Shown here one piece after another: positions 25,658 to 34,860 of a DNA stretch of 64,000 nucleotides. Below the pieces are notes generated by a model that was not told the origin of the DNA, searched no databases, and saw nothing but the letters and a program-made list of their open reading frames with translations. The position numbers were made by a program, and so were the translations under genes. This stretch comes from Streptomyces peucetius (GTDB lineage Bacteria > Actinomycetota > Actinomycetes > Streptomycetales > Streptomycetaceae). The stretch is from NCBI RefSeq assembly GCF_025854275.1, contig NZ_CP107567.1:992001-1056000 (forward strand). The letters are read 5' to 3'. Within the stretch, counting starts at the first letter, position 1. Every line of letters starts with the position of its first letter.

Positions 25658-25954
25658 CTAGCCGCGATCCTCGGGACCGTGGCGCTCGGGGCGGTGATGC
25701 TCGGCGGTCAGGCCGAAGCGGCCGCGGGCGGGGGAAGCAGGCGAGGAGGAGCCGAAGGAGGACACGGAGCTGATCACCTGCTCCTCCCCGGCCTCCGACC
25801 CGCTCTCCAGCCGCTCCAGATCGGCGGCGGACACCAACGCCACGAGCGGCTTCCCGTGCCGGGTCACCACCACGCGCTCCCCGCCGTAGACGACACGGTT
25901 GATCAGCTCGGCGAGCTCTGCGCGGGCTTGCGTCACCGGAATCTCATAGGCCAT
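25658..25954 (-). CDS. Phd/YefM-type antitoxin, apparently orphan
   Basis: 98 residues. [50 protein letters not shown] is the full DNA-binding Phd/YefM domain. The C terminus ([37 protein letters not shown]) is Ser/His/Arg-rich and atypical. A RelE/Doc-type toxin would normally follow, but none is found downstream before the convergent gene. Upstream DNA has TGTAC repeats suited to autoregulation. Confidence 0.88.
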   Translation of the reverse strand: MAYEIPVTQARAELAELINRVVYGGERVVVTRHGKPLVALVSAADLERLESGSEAGEEQVISSVSSFGSSSPASPARGRFGLTAEHHRPERHGPEDRG

Positions 25955-25972
25955 GCTCCCATCATAACGGTC

Positions 25973-25997
25973 TGTACGTCCTGTACATTTTTTACAG
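25973..25997. promoter_or_regulatory. TGTAC repeats between the antitoxin and clpP, putative operator
   Basis: TGTAC (25973-25977), TGTACA (25982-25987) and an inverted TACAG (25993-25997) surround an AT-rich TTTTTT. The region is much lower in G+C than its surroundings. It lies in the divergent promoter of the Phd-type antitoxin (start 25954) and the ClpP gene (26035). Confidence 0.5.
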
Positions 25998-26034
25998 CGA
26001 CACGGAGACGCCGTCGACCGAGGAGAGGTACGCC

Positions 26035-26673
26035 ATGAACCGCCCCGCCGCCCGATACGTGCTGCCCGAGTTCACCGAACGCACCTCCTCGGGAACACGC
26101 ACCCTCGATCCGTACTCGAAGCTGATGGAGGAGCGGATCGTCTTCCTCGGGACCGCGATCGACGACACGGCGGCGAACGACGTCATCGCGCAGTTCCTGC
26201 ACCTCGAGTACGCGGCCCCCGACCAGGACATCTCCCTCTACATCAACTCCCCCGGCGGATCACTGAGCGCCATGTCCGCCGTCTACGACACGATGCAGGT
26301 CGTCACCTGCGACGTGGCGACCACCTGCCTCGGCCAGGCCGCCTCGACCGCGGCCGCCCTGCTCGCCGCCGGCGCGCCCGGCAAGCGCACCGCCCTGCCG
26401 GGCGCGCGCATCGTGATGCAGCAGCCCTCCTACGAGGAGCCGTTGCGCGGACAGCCGTCCGATCTGGAGATCCACGCCGCGGAGTTGCTGCGGCTGCGCG
26501 AGCAACTGGCCGGGATGCTGGTACGCCACACCGGTCAGACCCCCGGACGCATCGCCGGCGACCTCGAGCGCGACAAGATCTTCGACGCACCGGCAGCCAG
26601 GGAGTACGGCCTGATCGACCACGTCATCACCTCCCGCAAGATCTCGGCCGCACCTTCCCCCGCCGCGAGGTGA
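26035..26673 (+). CDS. ClpP-like protease subunit with catalytic His replaced by Gln
   Basis: 212 residues, normal ClpP size and fold blocks ([35 protein letters not shown]). The nucleophile Ser104 is kept in [16 protein letters not shown] and the acid Asp180 in [22 protein letters not shown]. The third triad member, normally His in IHQP, is Gln129 ([11 protein letters not shown]; codon CAG at 26419-26421). Unless another residue substitutes, peptidase activity should be lost, leaving a structural or regulatory subunit. RBS GAGAGG precedes ATG 26035. Followed 7 bases later by a small gene. Confidence 0.9.
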   Translation: MNRPAARYVLPEFTERTSSGTRTLDPYSKLMEERIVFLGTAIDDTAANDVIAQFLHLEYAAPDQDISLYINSPGGSLSAMSAVYDTMQVVTCDVATTCLGQAASTAAALLAAGAPGKRTALPGARIVMQQPSYEEPLRGQPSDLEIHAAELLRLREQLAGMLVRHTGQTPGRIAGDLERDKIFDAPAAREYGLIDHVITSRKISAAPSPAAR

Positions 26674-26680
26674 GTCCGGA

Positions 26681-26989
26681 ATGCTGCCGCCCGAACTGCC
26701 CCCGCTGCCCGCCCTCACCCGCGCCGAGGCCGAGTTCATCGACTCCTACCTCGAAGTCGTCGACCTCCTCGGCCGGATCAACCCCGCTCGCTCCACCCAC
26801 ACCTACACGGCCCTGCGCGCCGCGCAGGCCCTGGTCGGACGGGCGGCCGCACTCAGGGACGCCCTGACGCTCATGCACACGCGGGGCGAGAGCGAGGTGT
26901 ACACGCACACGCTCACCGAGGCGCTGCGGGTGCTCGACGGCGAGCGCAGGGCGAAACGGGTGACCATGCCGCCCGTTTCCACGAGTTGA
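26681..26989 (+). CDS. Small helical protein in an operon with the ClpP paralogue
   Basis: 102 residues starting MLPPELPPLPALTRAEAEFIDSYLEVVDLLGRINPARSTHTYTALRAAQALVGRAAALRDAL. Helical, no signal peptide, no known domain recognised. Starts 7 bases after the clpP stop with a GAGGTGAG ribosome site in the clpP end, so it is cotranscribed. It could be a partner or adaptor of this ClpP. Confidence 0.72.
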   Translation: MLPPELPPLPALTRAEAEFIDSYLEVVDLLGRINPARSTHTYTALRAAQALVGRAAALRDALTLMHTRGESEVYTHTLTEALRVLDGERRAKRVTMPPVSTS

Positions 26990-27302
26990 CGATCACTCTG
27001 CTGCTGTCAACCGCCGACGGGACAGCGGTGCTCGTACCCCGTTCGGTGGAGCTTCGCGAAAGTTGTCGCCTGCCGCAGGACTTGCGCCGCGCGACCACCG
27101 ATCTGGCGCAATCCGCCGCTTCGTCGCTGGTACGACGATGCTTCCGGGTCATGGGAAAAGGGGCTCCACGGTCCTGTCCACCCGAAAGGGCCAGTCGTGA
27201 TTGGCTTCACAAAAGCCGTTTCAACTCGGAAATCGGACATGGGTGGGTAACGATCCGTGGGACGACAAGCCCCCGCCACCTTGACGGGGCGGTCCGGGCG
27301 GA
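26990..27302. other. Upstream region of the riboswitch-controlled gene, no supported gene
   Basis: A frame at 26986-27384 is open but has mixed third-position bases and crosses the riboswitch, so it is not accepted. The region must hold the promoter of the riboswitch transcript. Confidence 0.5.
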
Positions 27303-27487
27303 CGCTGAGTCCTGCCGCCGCACCGGACGTCTGGTCGACGGAAGTGCATCGGCAGGAGTGGAGGACCCGAGCAGTACGGCGTGACCGGCGACACCGGACG
27401 CGCCTTGGGGTGAAGCCGCTGCGGCGGCCGGGCGTCTTCGCCGGTCCGAACCCGACAGGTCATCCTTCACAGGCGGCTGACGAAGGG
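27303..27487 (+). ncRNA. ydaO/yuaA-type cyclic di-AMP riboswitch
   Basis: Conserved segments appear in the right order: CGCTGAGTCCTGCC (27304), GGCAGGAGTGGAGGACCCGAG (27351-27371, the paired and internal-loop region), CTTGGGGTGAAGCC (27404-27417), GGTCCGAACCCGACAGG (27443-27459), and GGCGGCTGACGAAGGG near the end. It directly precedes an NlpC/P60 cell-wall hydrolase gene, the most common target of this riboswitch in actinobacteria. The ATG is at 27494, so the expression platform must be short and probably overlaps the ribosome site. c-di-AMP binding normally turns expression off. Confidence 0.92.
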
Positions 27488-27493
27488 TTGCGC

Positions 27494-27970
27494 ATGACTG
27501 CGCAGATTCATCTCCCGCTCCTCTTCTCGCGGGCGGGTGCCGTATCGGCACTGACGATCGCCGCCGTCGGCGGCACACTCCTCGCCCCGGGCGGAACCAC
27601 CGAGGCCCATGCGGTCAGCAGCCACGCGAGCAAGGCGCTCAGGGTGGCGGCATCGAAGGAAGGATCGCCGTACCGTTACGGCGCCACGGGTCCGAACCGC
27701 TTCGACTGCTCCGGGCTGACGCTCTACTCGTACAAGAAGGCCGGGAAGATACTGCCCCGGACCGCACAGCAGCAGTACAACCGGACCCGTCATGTCTCCG
27801 CCGGCAACCGGCGACGGGGTGACCTGGTGTTCTTCCATTCCGGCGGTGCCGTGTACCACGTGGGCATCTACGCCGGGGGCGGGAAGATCTGGCACTCGCC
27901 GAAGACCGGCGACGTGGTCCGGCTCGTCAAGATCTGGACGCGGAGCGTCAAGTACGGCCGGGTGCGCTGA
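27494..27970 (+). CDS. Secreted NlpC/P60 cell-wall hydrolase
   Basis: 158 residues from ATG 27494, just after the riboswitch. A signal peptide runs to about AHA (residue 39). The NlpC/P60 domain follows: GSPYRYGATGPNRFDCSGLTLYSYKKAGKILPRTAQQQYN carries the catalytic Cys in FDCSG, the His is in YHVGIYAGGG, and a third polar residue is in IWHSP. Cleaves peptide crosslinks of peptidoglycan. There is no LysM or SH3 targeting domain. Control by c-di-AMP ties it to osmotic or germination physiology. Confidence 0.95.
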   Translation: MTAQIHLPLLFSRAGAVSALTIAAVGGTLLAPGGTTEAHAVSSHASKALRVAASKEGSPYRYGATGPNRFDCSGLTLYSYKKAGKILPRTAQQQYNRTRHVSAGNRRRGDLVFFHSGGAVYHVGIYAGGGKIWHSPKTGDVVRLVKIWTRSVKYGRVR

Positions 27971-28002
27971 CGCCCCGGCAGTTTCCCTGCGGTGGCGCGC
28001 TG

Positions 28003-28635
28003 TCAGTGCGCCGTCGAACGGACCAGCAGCGTCGCACCGAGCACGGTCAGCGCGCCGCCGGAAATCCCCTCGACGGCACGGGCGGTGCGCGGCCTGCGCA
28101 GCCACCGGCCGAGCCGGTCGACGAGCAGCGCCACCGCCGGGAACCAGATCAGTGCGAACAGCACGACGATGCCGGCCAGCAGCAGGGTACGCGGCAGCAC
28201 CGCGGCACCGTCGGGCACGAACTGCGGAAGCAGACTCAGGAAGAGCACCGGCGCCTTCGGGTTGAGCACGTTGGTGAGGAAGCCCTGCCGCAGGCCGCGT
28301 CCGACGCCGCTCGTGGTCGCCTCGCCGTCGGGCTCCTCGGCCTGTGACCGCGCGCGGAGCGCGGTCCGTACCGCGCGGACGCCCAGGTACAGCACATACG
28401 CGCCGCCGGCGATCTGCAGTGTCCGGTACAGCAGGGGCACGGTCGCGAGGAGGGCGGCGAGTCCGGCCACGGCCAGCGCCGTGTGGACGAGCAGACCGCC
28501 CGCGACGCCCACCGCGCAGGCGACGCCGGCATGCCGTGAGGCGATCGCGTTGCGTACGACGACGGTGAAGTCGGCGCCGGGCATGGTGACCATGCCCGCG
28601 GCGACCCCGAGGAAGGCGATCAGCTGTACGTCCAT
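28003..28635 (-). CDS. LysE/RhtB family amino-acid exporter
   Basis: 210 residues with about six membrane helices. FLGVAAGMVTMPGADFTVVVRNAIASRHAGVACAVGVAGGLLVHTALAVAGL and FLTNVLNPKAPVLFLSLLPQF are the family signatures. Divergent from the LysR gene at 28722, which probably controls it. Confidence 0.93.
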   Translation of the reverse strand: MDVQLIAFLGVAAGMVTMPGADFTVVVRNAIASRHAGVACAVGVAGGLLVHTALAVAGLAALLATVPLLYRTLQIAGGAYVLYLGVRAVRTALRARSQAEEPDGEATTSGVGRGLRQGFLTNVLNPKAPVLFLSLLPQFVPDGAAVLPRTLLLAGIVVLFALIWFPAVALLVDRLGRWLRRPRTARAVEGISGGALTVLGATLLVRSTAH

Positions 28636-28721
28636 GGCTCCCAGACTGGACCGTGCCGGGCCTTAACGTGTACTTGGGCTTTCTGCATAGAGGCCTGAAG
28701 CAACGCTTAAGGGGTGCGCCC

Positions 28722-29654
28722 ATGTACGACCCGACACGGCTGGCCGCGCTCGTCGCGGTGGCGGAGGCCGGTTCCATCACGCGGGCGGCCGCCCGGCTGG
28801 GCTACACGGCACCCGCCCTCTCGCAGCAGGTGGCCAAGCTGGAACGGGAGGCCGGGGCGGTGCTGCTGGTGCGTTCGCACCGCGGCGCGCGGCTGACGGC
28901 GGCCGGCGAGCTGCTCGCCGAGCGCGCCCGACGGGTGCTGGACGAGATGGAACGGGCACGGCACGAGCTGGCCGGACTCTCCGGCCTCACCGGCGGCCGG
29001 CTGCGGGTCGGCACCTTCACGACCGTGGGCATCCATCTGCTGCCTCCGGTGCTGAGCGCGTTCCGCCGCGCGTACCCCGACGTCGAACTGACCGTCGCCG
29101 AGTACGAACCGCCGGGCGGTGTCACCGCGGTGGCGACCGGTGAGGTCGACGTGGCACTCACCCACGCCTATGAACCGGCCGAGCCGGCCGCACCACCGCC
29201 GGGTGTGGTCGTGGAGCCGCTGCTCGTGGAGGAGTTGGTACTGGTGACGGCGCCGGGTCATGTGCTGGCCGGTGGCTCCGGCCGGCTGCCCGTCGGTGAC
29301 CTGGCCGGTCAGCCGCTGATCAGCAGCGCTCCCTCGCACCCGCCCCGCAAGGGGGTCGAGGGCGCACTGGCGCGGGCCGGTGCGACGCCTGCAGTGGTGT
29401 GCGAGTCACCGGGCTACGCACTGGTGTGCGCGCTGGTCAGCGCCGGGCTCGGGGTGGCGGTCGTACCGGAGATGGTCGCCGCGCTGGCGTCGACGCCCCT
29501 GCAGATACGTCAGCTGGAGCCTGCCGCGTTCCGCCGGACGATCTCCGTGGCGCACCGGGGTGAGGATTCGGGCCCGGCCGTGCGGTCCCTGCGGGCGCTG
29601 ATGCGCGGCGCGTTCGGAAGGGCCGGCGCCCGTCCGGGCCCGGCCCCGCAGTGA
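28722..29654 (+). CDS. LysR family regulator, probably of the divergent exporter
   Basis: 310 residues from ATG 28722. HTH: RLAALVAVAEAGSITRAAARLGYTAPALSQQVAKLEREAG. The effector domain follows (GGRLRVGTFTTVGIHLLPPVLSAFRRAYPDVELTV). The intergenic DNA has CCTTAACG (about 28662) and CGCTTAAGG (28704-28712) as an inverted pair that could be LysR contacts. The LysE/LysR divergent pair matches ArgP/LysG-LysE-type amino-acid export control. Confidence 0.93.
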   Translation: MYDPTRLAALVAVAEAGSITRAAARLGYTAPALSQQVAKLEREAGAVLLVRSHRGARLTAAGELLAERARRVLDEMERARHELAGLSGLTGGRLRVGTFTTVGIHLLPPVLSAFRRAYPDVELTVAEYEPPGGVTAVATGEVDVALTHAYEPAEPAAPPPGVVVEPLLVEELVLVTAPGHVLAGGSGRLPVGDLAGQPLISSAPSHPPRKGVEGALARAGATPAVVCESPGYALVCALVSAGLGVAVVPEMVAALASTPLQIRQLEPAAFRRTISVAHRGEDSGPAVRSLRALMRGAFGRAGARPGPAPQ

Positions 29655-29770
29655 CGGGCTCGCGGCCGCGTTCCGGAGGCGGTTGCCGCGGTGGCGCGCT
29701 CCTGCCCGGGTGGGTGCCTCACGCGCTCCGGACGGGGTCGCCGCCCTCCTGCGCCGGGCGCCGGCACCGG

Positions 29771-30202
29771 TCAGTTCTGTACGGGGACGGACCAGGGCAG
29801 CGCGATCCAGACGGTCTTGCCGCCCTCCGCGGTGGGCGTGACGGTCAGCCGGCCGCCGCACTCGGCGGTGAGGGTACGGATGATGACCATGCCGCGGCCG
29901 TTGTCCTGGCGGACGGCGGCGGGCAGCCGCCGCGGCCAGCGCGGATGGCTGTCGGTGACGCCGATGCACAGCTGTTCGTCGCGTTCCAGGCGCAGGTCCA
30001 CCGTGAACGTCGGTGACTGGCCGAAGGTGTGCTGAACGGCGTTGGTGGCGAGCTCGGACACGATCAGCCGGACGACGTCGACCGCCTCGGCGTCGGGCTC
30101 CAGCCCCCACTCGCACACGGCGTCCGTGACATGTCTCCGCGCGGCGGAGACCGACGCCGGGTCGCTCGGCAGAGTGACGGATGTTTCTTGGTGGTCTGCC
30201 AT
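29771..30202 (-). CDS. RsbW/SpoIIAB-like serine kinase (ATP-binding, GHKL)
   Basis: 143 residues from ATG 30202. N box ELATNAVQHT and G box QDNGRGMVIIRTL place it among HATPase_c anti-sigma-type kinases, of which Streptomyces has many. Start at 30271 is also in frame but gives a non-conserved extension. Possible partner of sigma-B-type factors or anti-anti-sigma proteins; the SpoIIE phosphatase at 55143-56876 is in the same window but far away. Confidence 0.9.
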   Translation of the reverse strand: MADHQETSVTLPSDPASVSAARRHVTDAVCEWGLEPDAEAVDVVRLIVSELATNAVQHTFGQSPTFTVDLRLERDEQLCIGVTDSHPRWPRRLPAAVRQDNGRGMVIIRTLTAECGGRLTVTPTAEGGKTVWIALPWSVPVQN

Positions 30203-30436
30203 GGCGGCGCTGTCCCTTTCCCACCGCGGCCGGGCTCCGACTCGTAGCGGATGAAACGCAGGAACGGCCACGGATTACGCTTCCGCGTCAGACTGCCACT
30301 TATCGCCCCTCAGGGTCGGTGATCCACCGAGATACATACATTTCTGTCGCTCGATGCGGTGAACTCTGCTACGGGAGACCGTATTTGAGGCCCCCGGCCG
30401 AGAGTTCGTCCACGGCGACCGGGCACGGCACCGGCC

Positions 30437-31582
30437 TCAACGGCCGGGCGCCGTCCCGATGATCGTGGAGATCGCCGTGTCGATCTGGCGCTGCGTGAGA
30501 TCCGCCCTGGCGGTGAGCCGGATACGGGAGATCCCGTCCGGCACGGACGGCGGCCGGAAGCATCCGACGACCAGTCCCGCCGCCCGGCAGTCCGCCGCCC
30601 AGCGCAGCGCCGCGTCCGGTGACGGCGCGCGCACGGAGACGACGGCGGCGTCCGGCCGGGCGGCGGTGAACCCGGCGTCGGTCAGTCGGCGGTGGAGCGT
30701 CACCGCCACCTCGCGCGCCCGGCCGGCGAGGCGGGGCTCGCGGCGCAGCACCCGCAGGCTCGCGAGCGCGGCACCGGCCGCGGCCGGTGCCAGCCCGGTG
30801 TCGAAGATGAACGTCCGCGCGGTGTTGACCAGGTGGTCGATGACACGGGCCGGGCCGAGGACCGCGCCGCCCTGGCTGCCCAGGGACTTGGACAGCGTCA
30901 GCGTGGCGACGGTGCCCGCCGCGCCCGCCAGCCCCGCGGCGTCAAGAGCGCCCCGGCCGCCGTCACCGAGGACCCCGAGCCCGTGCGCGTCGTCGACGAG
31001 AAGCGCCGCGCCCAGCTCACGGCAGGCGTCGGCGAGACCCGGCAGGGGCGCGGCGTCACCGTCGACGGAGAAGACCGAGTCGGTGACAGCGAGGGCCCGG
31101 CGGCCGGGGTGCGCGTCGAGCGTCTTGCGCACGGCCTCGACATCGGCGTGCGGGACGACCGACGTCTCCGCGCGGGACAGCCGGCAGCCGTCGACGATGG
31201 AGGCGTGGTTACCCGCGTCGGACACGACGAGCGCGTCCCGGCCGCCGAGCGCGGTGACCGCGGCGAGGTTCGCCGCGTAGCCGGAGGACAGCACGAGAGC
31301 CGCCTCGAAGCCGCAGAAGTCGGCGAGCTCGCCCTCCAGTTCGGCGTGGAGCTCGGTGCTGCCGGTGACGAGACGGGAGCCGGTGGCCCCCGCGCCCCAC
31401 CGCCTGGCTGCCCGCGCGGCCCCCTCGGTGACCTCCGGGTGGCGGGTCAGCCCGAGATAGTCGTTGCTCGCCAGGTCGAGGAGATCACTCTCGGCGGCGC
31501 GCGGCCTGAGCGTACGGACCAGTCCCGCGTGCTCGCGGCGGCGCGACTCCTCGTCGATCCAGTCGAAAGGATCCTGCGGCAT
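30437..31582 (-). CDS. bioF: 8-amino-7-oxononanoate synthase
   Basis: 381 residues from ATG 31582. PLP enzyme joining pimeloyl thioester and alanine, the first dedicated step of the biotin ring pathway. [57 protein letters not shown], and the PLP lysine in [12 protein letters not shown] are all present. Divergent from bioB across about 145 bases that hold a GGTGTG/CACACC inverted pair (31642-31661), a possible but unproven operator. Confidence 0.94.
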   Translation of the reverse strand: MPQDPFDWIDEESRRREHAGLVRTLRPRAAESDLLDLASNDYLGLTRHPEVTEGAARAARRWGAGATGSRLVTGSTELHAELEGELADFCGFEAALVLSSGYAANLAAVTALGGRDALVVSDAGNHASIVDGCRLSRAETSVVPHADVEAVRKTLDAHPGRRALAVTDSVFSVDGDAAPLPGLADACRELGAALLVDDAHGLGVLGDGGRGALDAAGLAGAAGTVATLTLSKSLGSQGGAVLGPARVIDHLVNTARTFIFDTGLAPAAAGAALASLRVLRREPRLAGRAREVAVTLHRRLTDAGFTAARPDAAVVSVRAPSPDAALRWAADCRAAGLVVGCFRPPSVPDGISRIRLTARADLTQRQIDTAISTIIGTAPGR

Positions 31583-31727
31583 GGTGGTCCGGTCCTTTTG
31601 TAGGCAGCGGACAGACCCTAGCCCGGCCCGAGCGCCTGTCGGGTGTGGCCATGCACACACCTCGAAACGGCCCTGTTGTGGAGTTCCTCCTTGGCCCGGG
31701 CCCGTGCCGTACGCAAGGATCTGCGCC

Positions 31728-32921
31728 ATGGACCTCCTGAACACGCTGGTGGAGAAGGGTCTGCGGCGCGAGCTGCCGACCCGTGAAGAAGCGCTCGCCG
31801 TACTGGCGACCTCCGACGACGACGTGCTGGAAGTGGTGGCCGCGGCCGGCAAGGTGCGCCGGCAGTGGTTCGGGCGGCGGGTGAAGCTGAACTATCTCGT
31901 CAACCTGAAGTCGGGCCTGTGCCCGGAGGACTGCTCGTACTGCTCCCAGCGGCTCGGCTCGAAGGCGGAGATCCTCAAGTACACCTGGCTGAAGCCCGAG
32001 GAGGCCTCCGAGGCCGCGGCGGCCGGTGTCGCGGGCGGCGCGAAGCGGGTCTGCCTGGTCGCGAGCGGGCGCGGCCCGACGGACCGGGACGTGGACCGGG
32101 TCTCGAAGACGATCGAGGCGATCAAGGAACAGAACGAGGGCGTCGAGGTGTGCGCGTGCCTCGGGCTGCTCTCGGACGGTCAGGCCGAGCGGCTGCGCGA
32201 CGCGGGCGCCGACGCGTACAACCACAACCTGAACACGTCCGAGGGGACGTACGGGGACATCACCACCACCCACACCTACGCGGACCGCGTCGACACCGTC
32301 ACCAAGGCGCACGCCGCGGGCCTGTCCGCGTGCTCCGGGCTCATCGCCGGCATGGGCGAGAGCGACGAGGACCTGGTCGACGTCGTCTTCGCGCTGCGGG
32401 AGCTCGACCCGGACTCGGTCCCGGTGAACTTCCTGATCCCGTTCGAGGGCACCCCCCTGGCCAAGGAATGGCACCTCACGCCCCAGCGGTGTCTGCGCAT
32501 CCTCGCGATGACCCGGTTCGTCTGCCCCGACGTGGAGGTCCGGCTCGCCGGCGGGCGCGAGGTGCATCTGCGCTCGATGCAGCCGCTCGCACTGCACCTC
32601 GCCAACTCGATCTTCCTGGGCGACTACCTGACCAGCGAGGGCCAGGCCGGCAAGGCCGACCTGGACATGATCACCGACGCCGGTTTCGAGGTCGAGGGCA
32701 CGGACACGACGACCCTGCCCGGCCACCGCGCCGCGGGCGGCGGCTGCGGGTCCGTGTGCGGCGAGAAGGGCGGCGAGGGCGGCTGCTCGGACGCCGCGCC
32801 GGCCGGGGAGGCGTCCGGGATTCCGGCGGCCGAGCCGGCGTCCGAGGTCCCCGGTGCCCGTAGAGACCTGGTCGCGGTGCGCCGCCGGGGCGCCGGGACG
32901 GATCTCGCGCCCAATGCCTGA
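31728..32921 (+). CDS. bioB: Biotin synthase with Cys-containing C-terminal tail
   Basis: 397 residues from ATG 31728. Radical SAM enzyme that inserts sulfur into dethiobiotin. Cys65, Cys69 and Cys72 in [12 protein letters not shown] bind the [4Fe-4S] cluster. YNHNLNTS and [20 protein letters not shown] are family blocks. After the core (to about residue 330) a tail of roughly 65 residues contains [19 protein letters not shown], three additional cysteines that could aid cluster repair. Its last 8 bases overlap bioA. Confidence 0.96.
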   Translation: MDLLNTLVEKGLRRELPTREEALAVLATSDDDVLEVVAAAGKVRRQWFGRRVKLNYLVNLKSGLCPEDCSYCSQRLGSKAEILKYTWLKPEEASEAAAAGVAGGAKRVCLVASGRGPTDRDVDRVSKTIEAIKEQNEGVEVCACLGLLSDGQAERLRDAGADAYNHNLNTSEGTYGDITTTHTYADRVDTVTKAHAAGLSACSGLIAGMGESDEDLVDVVFALRELDPDSVPVNFLIPFEGTPLAKEWHLTPQRCLRILAMTRFVCPDVEVRLAGGREVHLRSMQPLALHLANSIFLGDYLTSEGQAGKADLDMITDAGFEVEGTDTTTLPGHRAAGGGCGSVCGEKGGEGGCSDAAPAGEASGIPAAEPASEVPGARRDLVAVRRRGAGTDLAPNA

Positions 32922-34203
32922 GTTCACCCCCGCCGAACTGCGGGCGCTGGACCGGGCCCACGTCTGGCACCCGTACGGCCCGATGCCGGGCCGTACGGAC
33001 CCGCTGGTCGTCGAGTCCGCCTCCGGGGTGCGGCTGCGGCTCGCCGAAGAGGTCCACGGCCGGCGCGAGTTGGTCGACGGCATGTCCTCCTGGTGGTCCG
33101 CGGTCCACGGCTACAACCACCCGGTGCTCAACGAGGCGGCGACCGCGCAGCTGGGGCGGATGAGCCATGTGATGTTCGGCGGGCTCACCCATGAGCCGGC
33201 CGTACGCCTGGCCACCCGACTGGTCGAGATCACGCCGGAGCCGCTGCGGCATGTCTTCCTGTGCGACTCGGGTTCGGTGTCCGTCGAGGTCGCGGTGAAG
33301 ATGTGCCTCCAGTACTGGCGCTCGGTGGGCCGCCCCGCCAAGCAGCGGCTGCTGACCTGGCGCGGCGGCTACCACGGCGACACCTGGCAGCCGATGTCGG
33401 TGTGCGACCCGGAGGGCGGCATGCACGAGCTGTGGCAGGGCGTACTGCCCCGCCAGCTCTTCGCGGACGCGCCGCCCGCCGCGTACGAGGAGTCGTACGC
33501 GCAGGGCCTGCGCGAGCTCGTCGCCCGGCACGCCGACGAGCTGGCGGCGATCATCGTGGAGCCTGTCGTCCAGGGCGCGGGCGGCATGCGCTTCCACTCC
33601 CCCGAGTACCTGCGGGTGCTGCGGGAGGCCTGCGACGAGTACGGCGTGCTGCTGGTCCTCGACGAGATCGCGACCGGCTTCGGACGTACCGGCACGCTGT
33701 TCGCGGCCGGGCACGCGGGGATCGCGCCGGATGTGATGTGCCTGGGAAAGGCGCTGACCGGCGGCTATCTGACGATGGCTGCGACGCTGTGCACCGCGCG
33801 GGTGGCGGAGGGGATCTCGCGGGGCAAGGTCCCGGTGCTGGCCCACGGCCCGACGTTCATGGGCAACCCGCTGGCCTCGGCCGTCGCCTGCGCCTCGATC
33901 GACCTGCTGCTCGGCCAGGACTGGCAGCAGGAAATCAAACGCCTCGAGACGGGCCTGCGGGACGGGCTCGCCGAGGCCGCCGCACTGCCCGGGGTGCGGG
34001 ACGTCCGGGTCCTCGGCGGCATCGGCGTCGTCCAGCTCGACCACGAGATCGACATGGCGGCGGCCACGGCGGCGGCGGTCCGGGAGGGCGTCTGGCTGCG
34101 GCCGTTCCGTGACCTCGTCTACACGATGCCGCCGTACGTCACGAGCGACGAGGATGTCGACCGGATCTGCCGCGCGGTACGGGCGGCGGCAGCGGCGGGG
34201 TGA
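32914..34203 (+). CDS. bioA: Adenosylmethionine-8-amino-7-oxononanoate aminotransferase
   Basis: 429 residues from ATG 32914, overlapping the bioB stop; a start at 32854 would lie within bioB. Class III PLP aminotransferase. [10 protein letters not shown] near the N terminus, [39 protein letters not shown], and the PLP Lys in [10 protein letters not shown] fit BioA rather than other omega-transaminases. Followed by repeat element copy 2. Confidence 0.95.
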   Translation: MPEFTPAELRALDRAHVWHPYGPMPGRTDPLVVESASGVRLRLAEEVHGRRELVDGMSSWWSAVHGYNHPVLNEAATAQLGRMSHVMFGGLTHEPAVRLATRLVEITPEPLRHVFLCDSGSVSVEVAVKMCLQYWRSVGRPAKQRLLTWRGGYHGDTWQPMSVCDPEGGMHELWQGVLPRQLFADAPPAAYEESYAQGLRELVARHADELAAIIVEPVVQGAGGMRFHSPEYLRVLREACDEYGVLLVLDEIATGFGRTGTLFAAGHAGIAPDVMCLGKALTGGYLTMAATLCTARVAEGISRGKVPVLAHGPTFMGNPLASAVACASIDLLLGQDWQQEIKRLETGLRDGLAEAAALPGVRDVRVLGGIGVVQLDHEIDMAAATAAAVREGVWLRPFRDLVYTMPPYVTSDEDVDRICRAVRAAAAAG

Positions 34204-34238
34204 CGGATGGTGGCGCGTGGCGCCTGCGGCGGGCCTGT

Positions 34239-34785
34239 CCCCTACCCGCCCCTTCCCGAACCGGGGCGCGGCCCCGGCCGTCCTGCCGGGCTCGGGCTCG
34301 GGCTGAGCTGGGGCAGGGGCTCCCAGCCTGCCCCCACCGGGCTCAGGGCAGGGGCTCCCGGCCCGCCCCCACCGGGCTCGGACTGGGGCTCCCAGCCTGC
34401 CCCAACCGGGCTCGGGCTGGGGCTCCCGGCCTCCCCCCGCCGGGGTCAGGGCAGGGGCTCCCGGCACGCCCGCCAGGGCCGCGCGCCCGGCCCGGCCGCC
34501 GAACCGGGACCCTCCGGCCCGCGCCCCGGACTCGGGTGCCGGGGTCGGGCTTCGCCCGGCCCGTACCGCCCCGCGGGCGGTTTCGGGGCTCCGCCCCGGG
34601 CTCCGGTACCGCGCTTCGCGCGGTGACCTCAAACTCCGCCTACGGCCTGGCGGCCTGGGGGTACCCCCGAGCCGGGCCCAAATACCGCTCCGCGGCACCC
34701 AGCCGTCCGGCGGGAGCGAAATCCGGCCTCGCCGGCGATTGAGGCGCGGGGTTCGGGGCGGAGCCCCGACGGGACCGGCACGTTC
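34239..34785. repeat. GC-rich intergenic element, copy 2, expanded and degenerate
   Basis: The gap of 657 bases between bioA and bioD begins with CCCCTACCCGCCCCTTCCCG (34239-34258), the same end sequence as copies 1 and 3. It later repeats GGTACCGCGCTTCGCGCGGT, ACGGCCTGGCGGCC, and GCCGGCGATTGAGGCG, in the same orientation as copy 3. The second inverted end is missing. The middle (34311-34480) holds about five degenerate 34-36-base tandem units of the form GGCTCGGGCTGGGGCTCCC. Open frames here are repeats read as protein, not genes. Confidence 0.75.
34311..34480. repeat. Tandem repeats of about 35 bp inside element copy 2
   Basis: Units begin at about 34311, 34346, 34381, 34415 and 34451 and share GGGGCTCCC followed by a C-rich CCTGCCCC stretch. 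They are absent from copies 1 and 3, so this expansion is local. Confidence 0.75.
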
Positions 34786-34860
34786 CAGCCTCGCTGTGGG
34801 TACCTGGGGTGGGGTGGGGGGAGATCAGGCAGTCCGAACGAACGAAAGGCGCAGACGCAC

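Noticed and set aside
26986..27384. Possible 132-residue protein upstream of the NlpC/P60 gene
   Set aside because: The frame crosses the conserved riboswitch and lacks GC-rich third positions and a ribosome site.
31642..31661. GGTGTG/CACACC inverted pair as a BirA or BioQ operator
   Set aside because: It does not match the BioQ-type TGAAC-N-GTTCA pattern and the arms are short. Mentioned only as a possibility in the bioF entry.
34200..34742. Plus-strand proline/glycine-rich frames of 139-180 codons
   Set aside because: They are translations of tandem GC-rich repeats in element copy 2. They run in more than one frame and have no family similarity.
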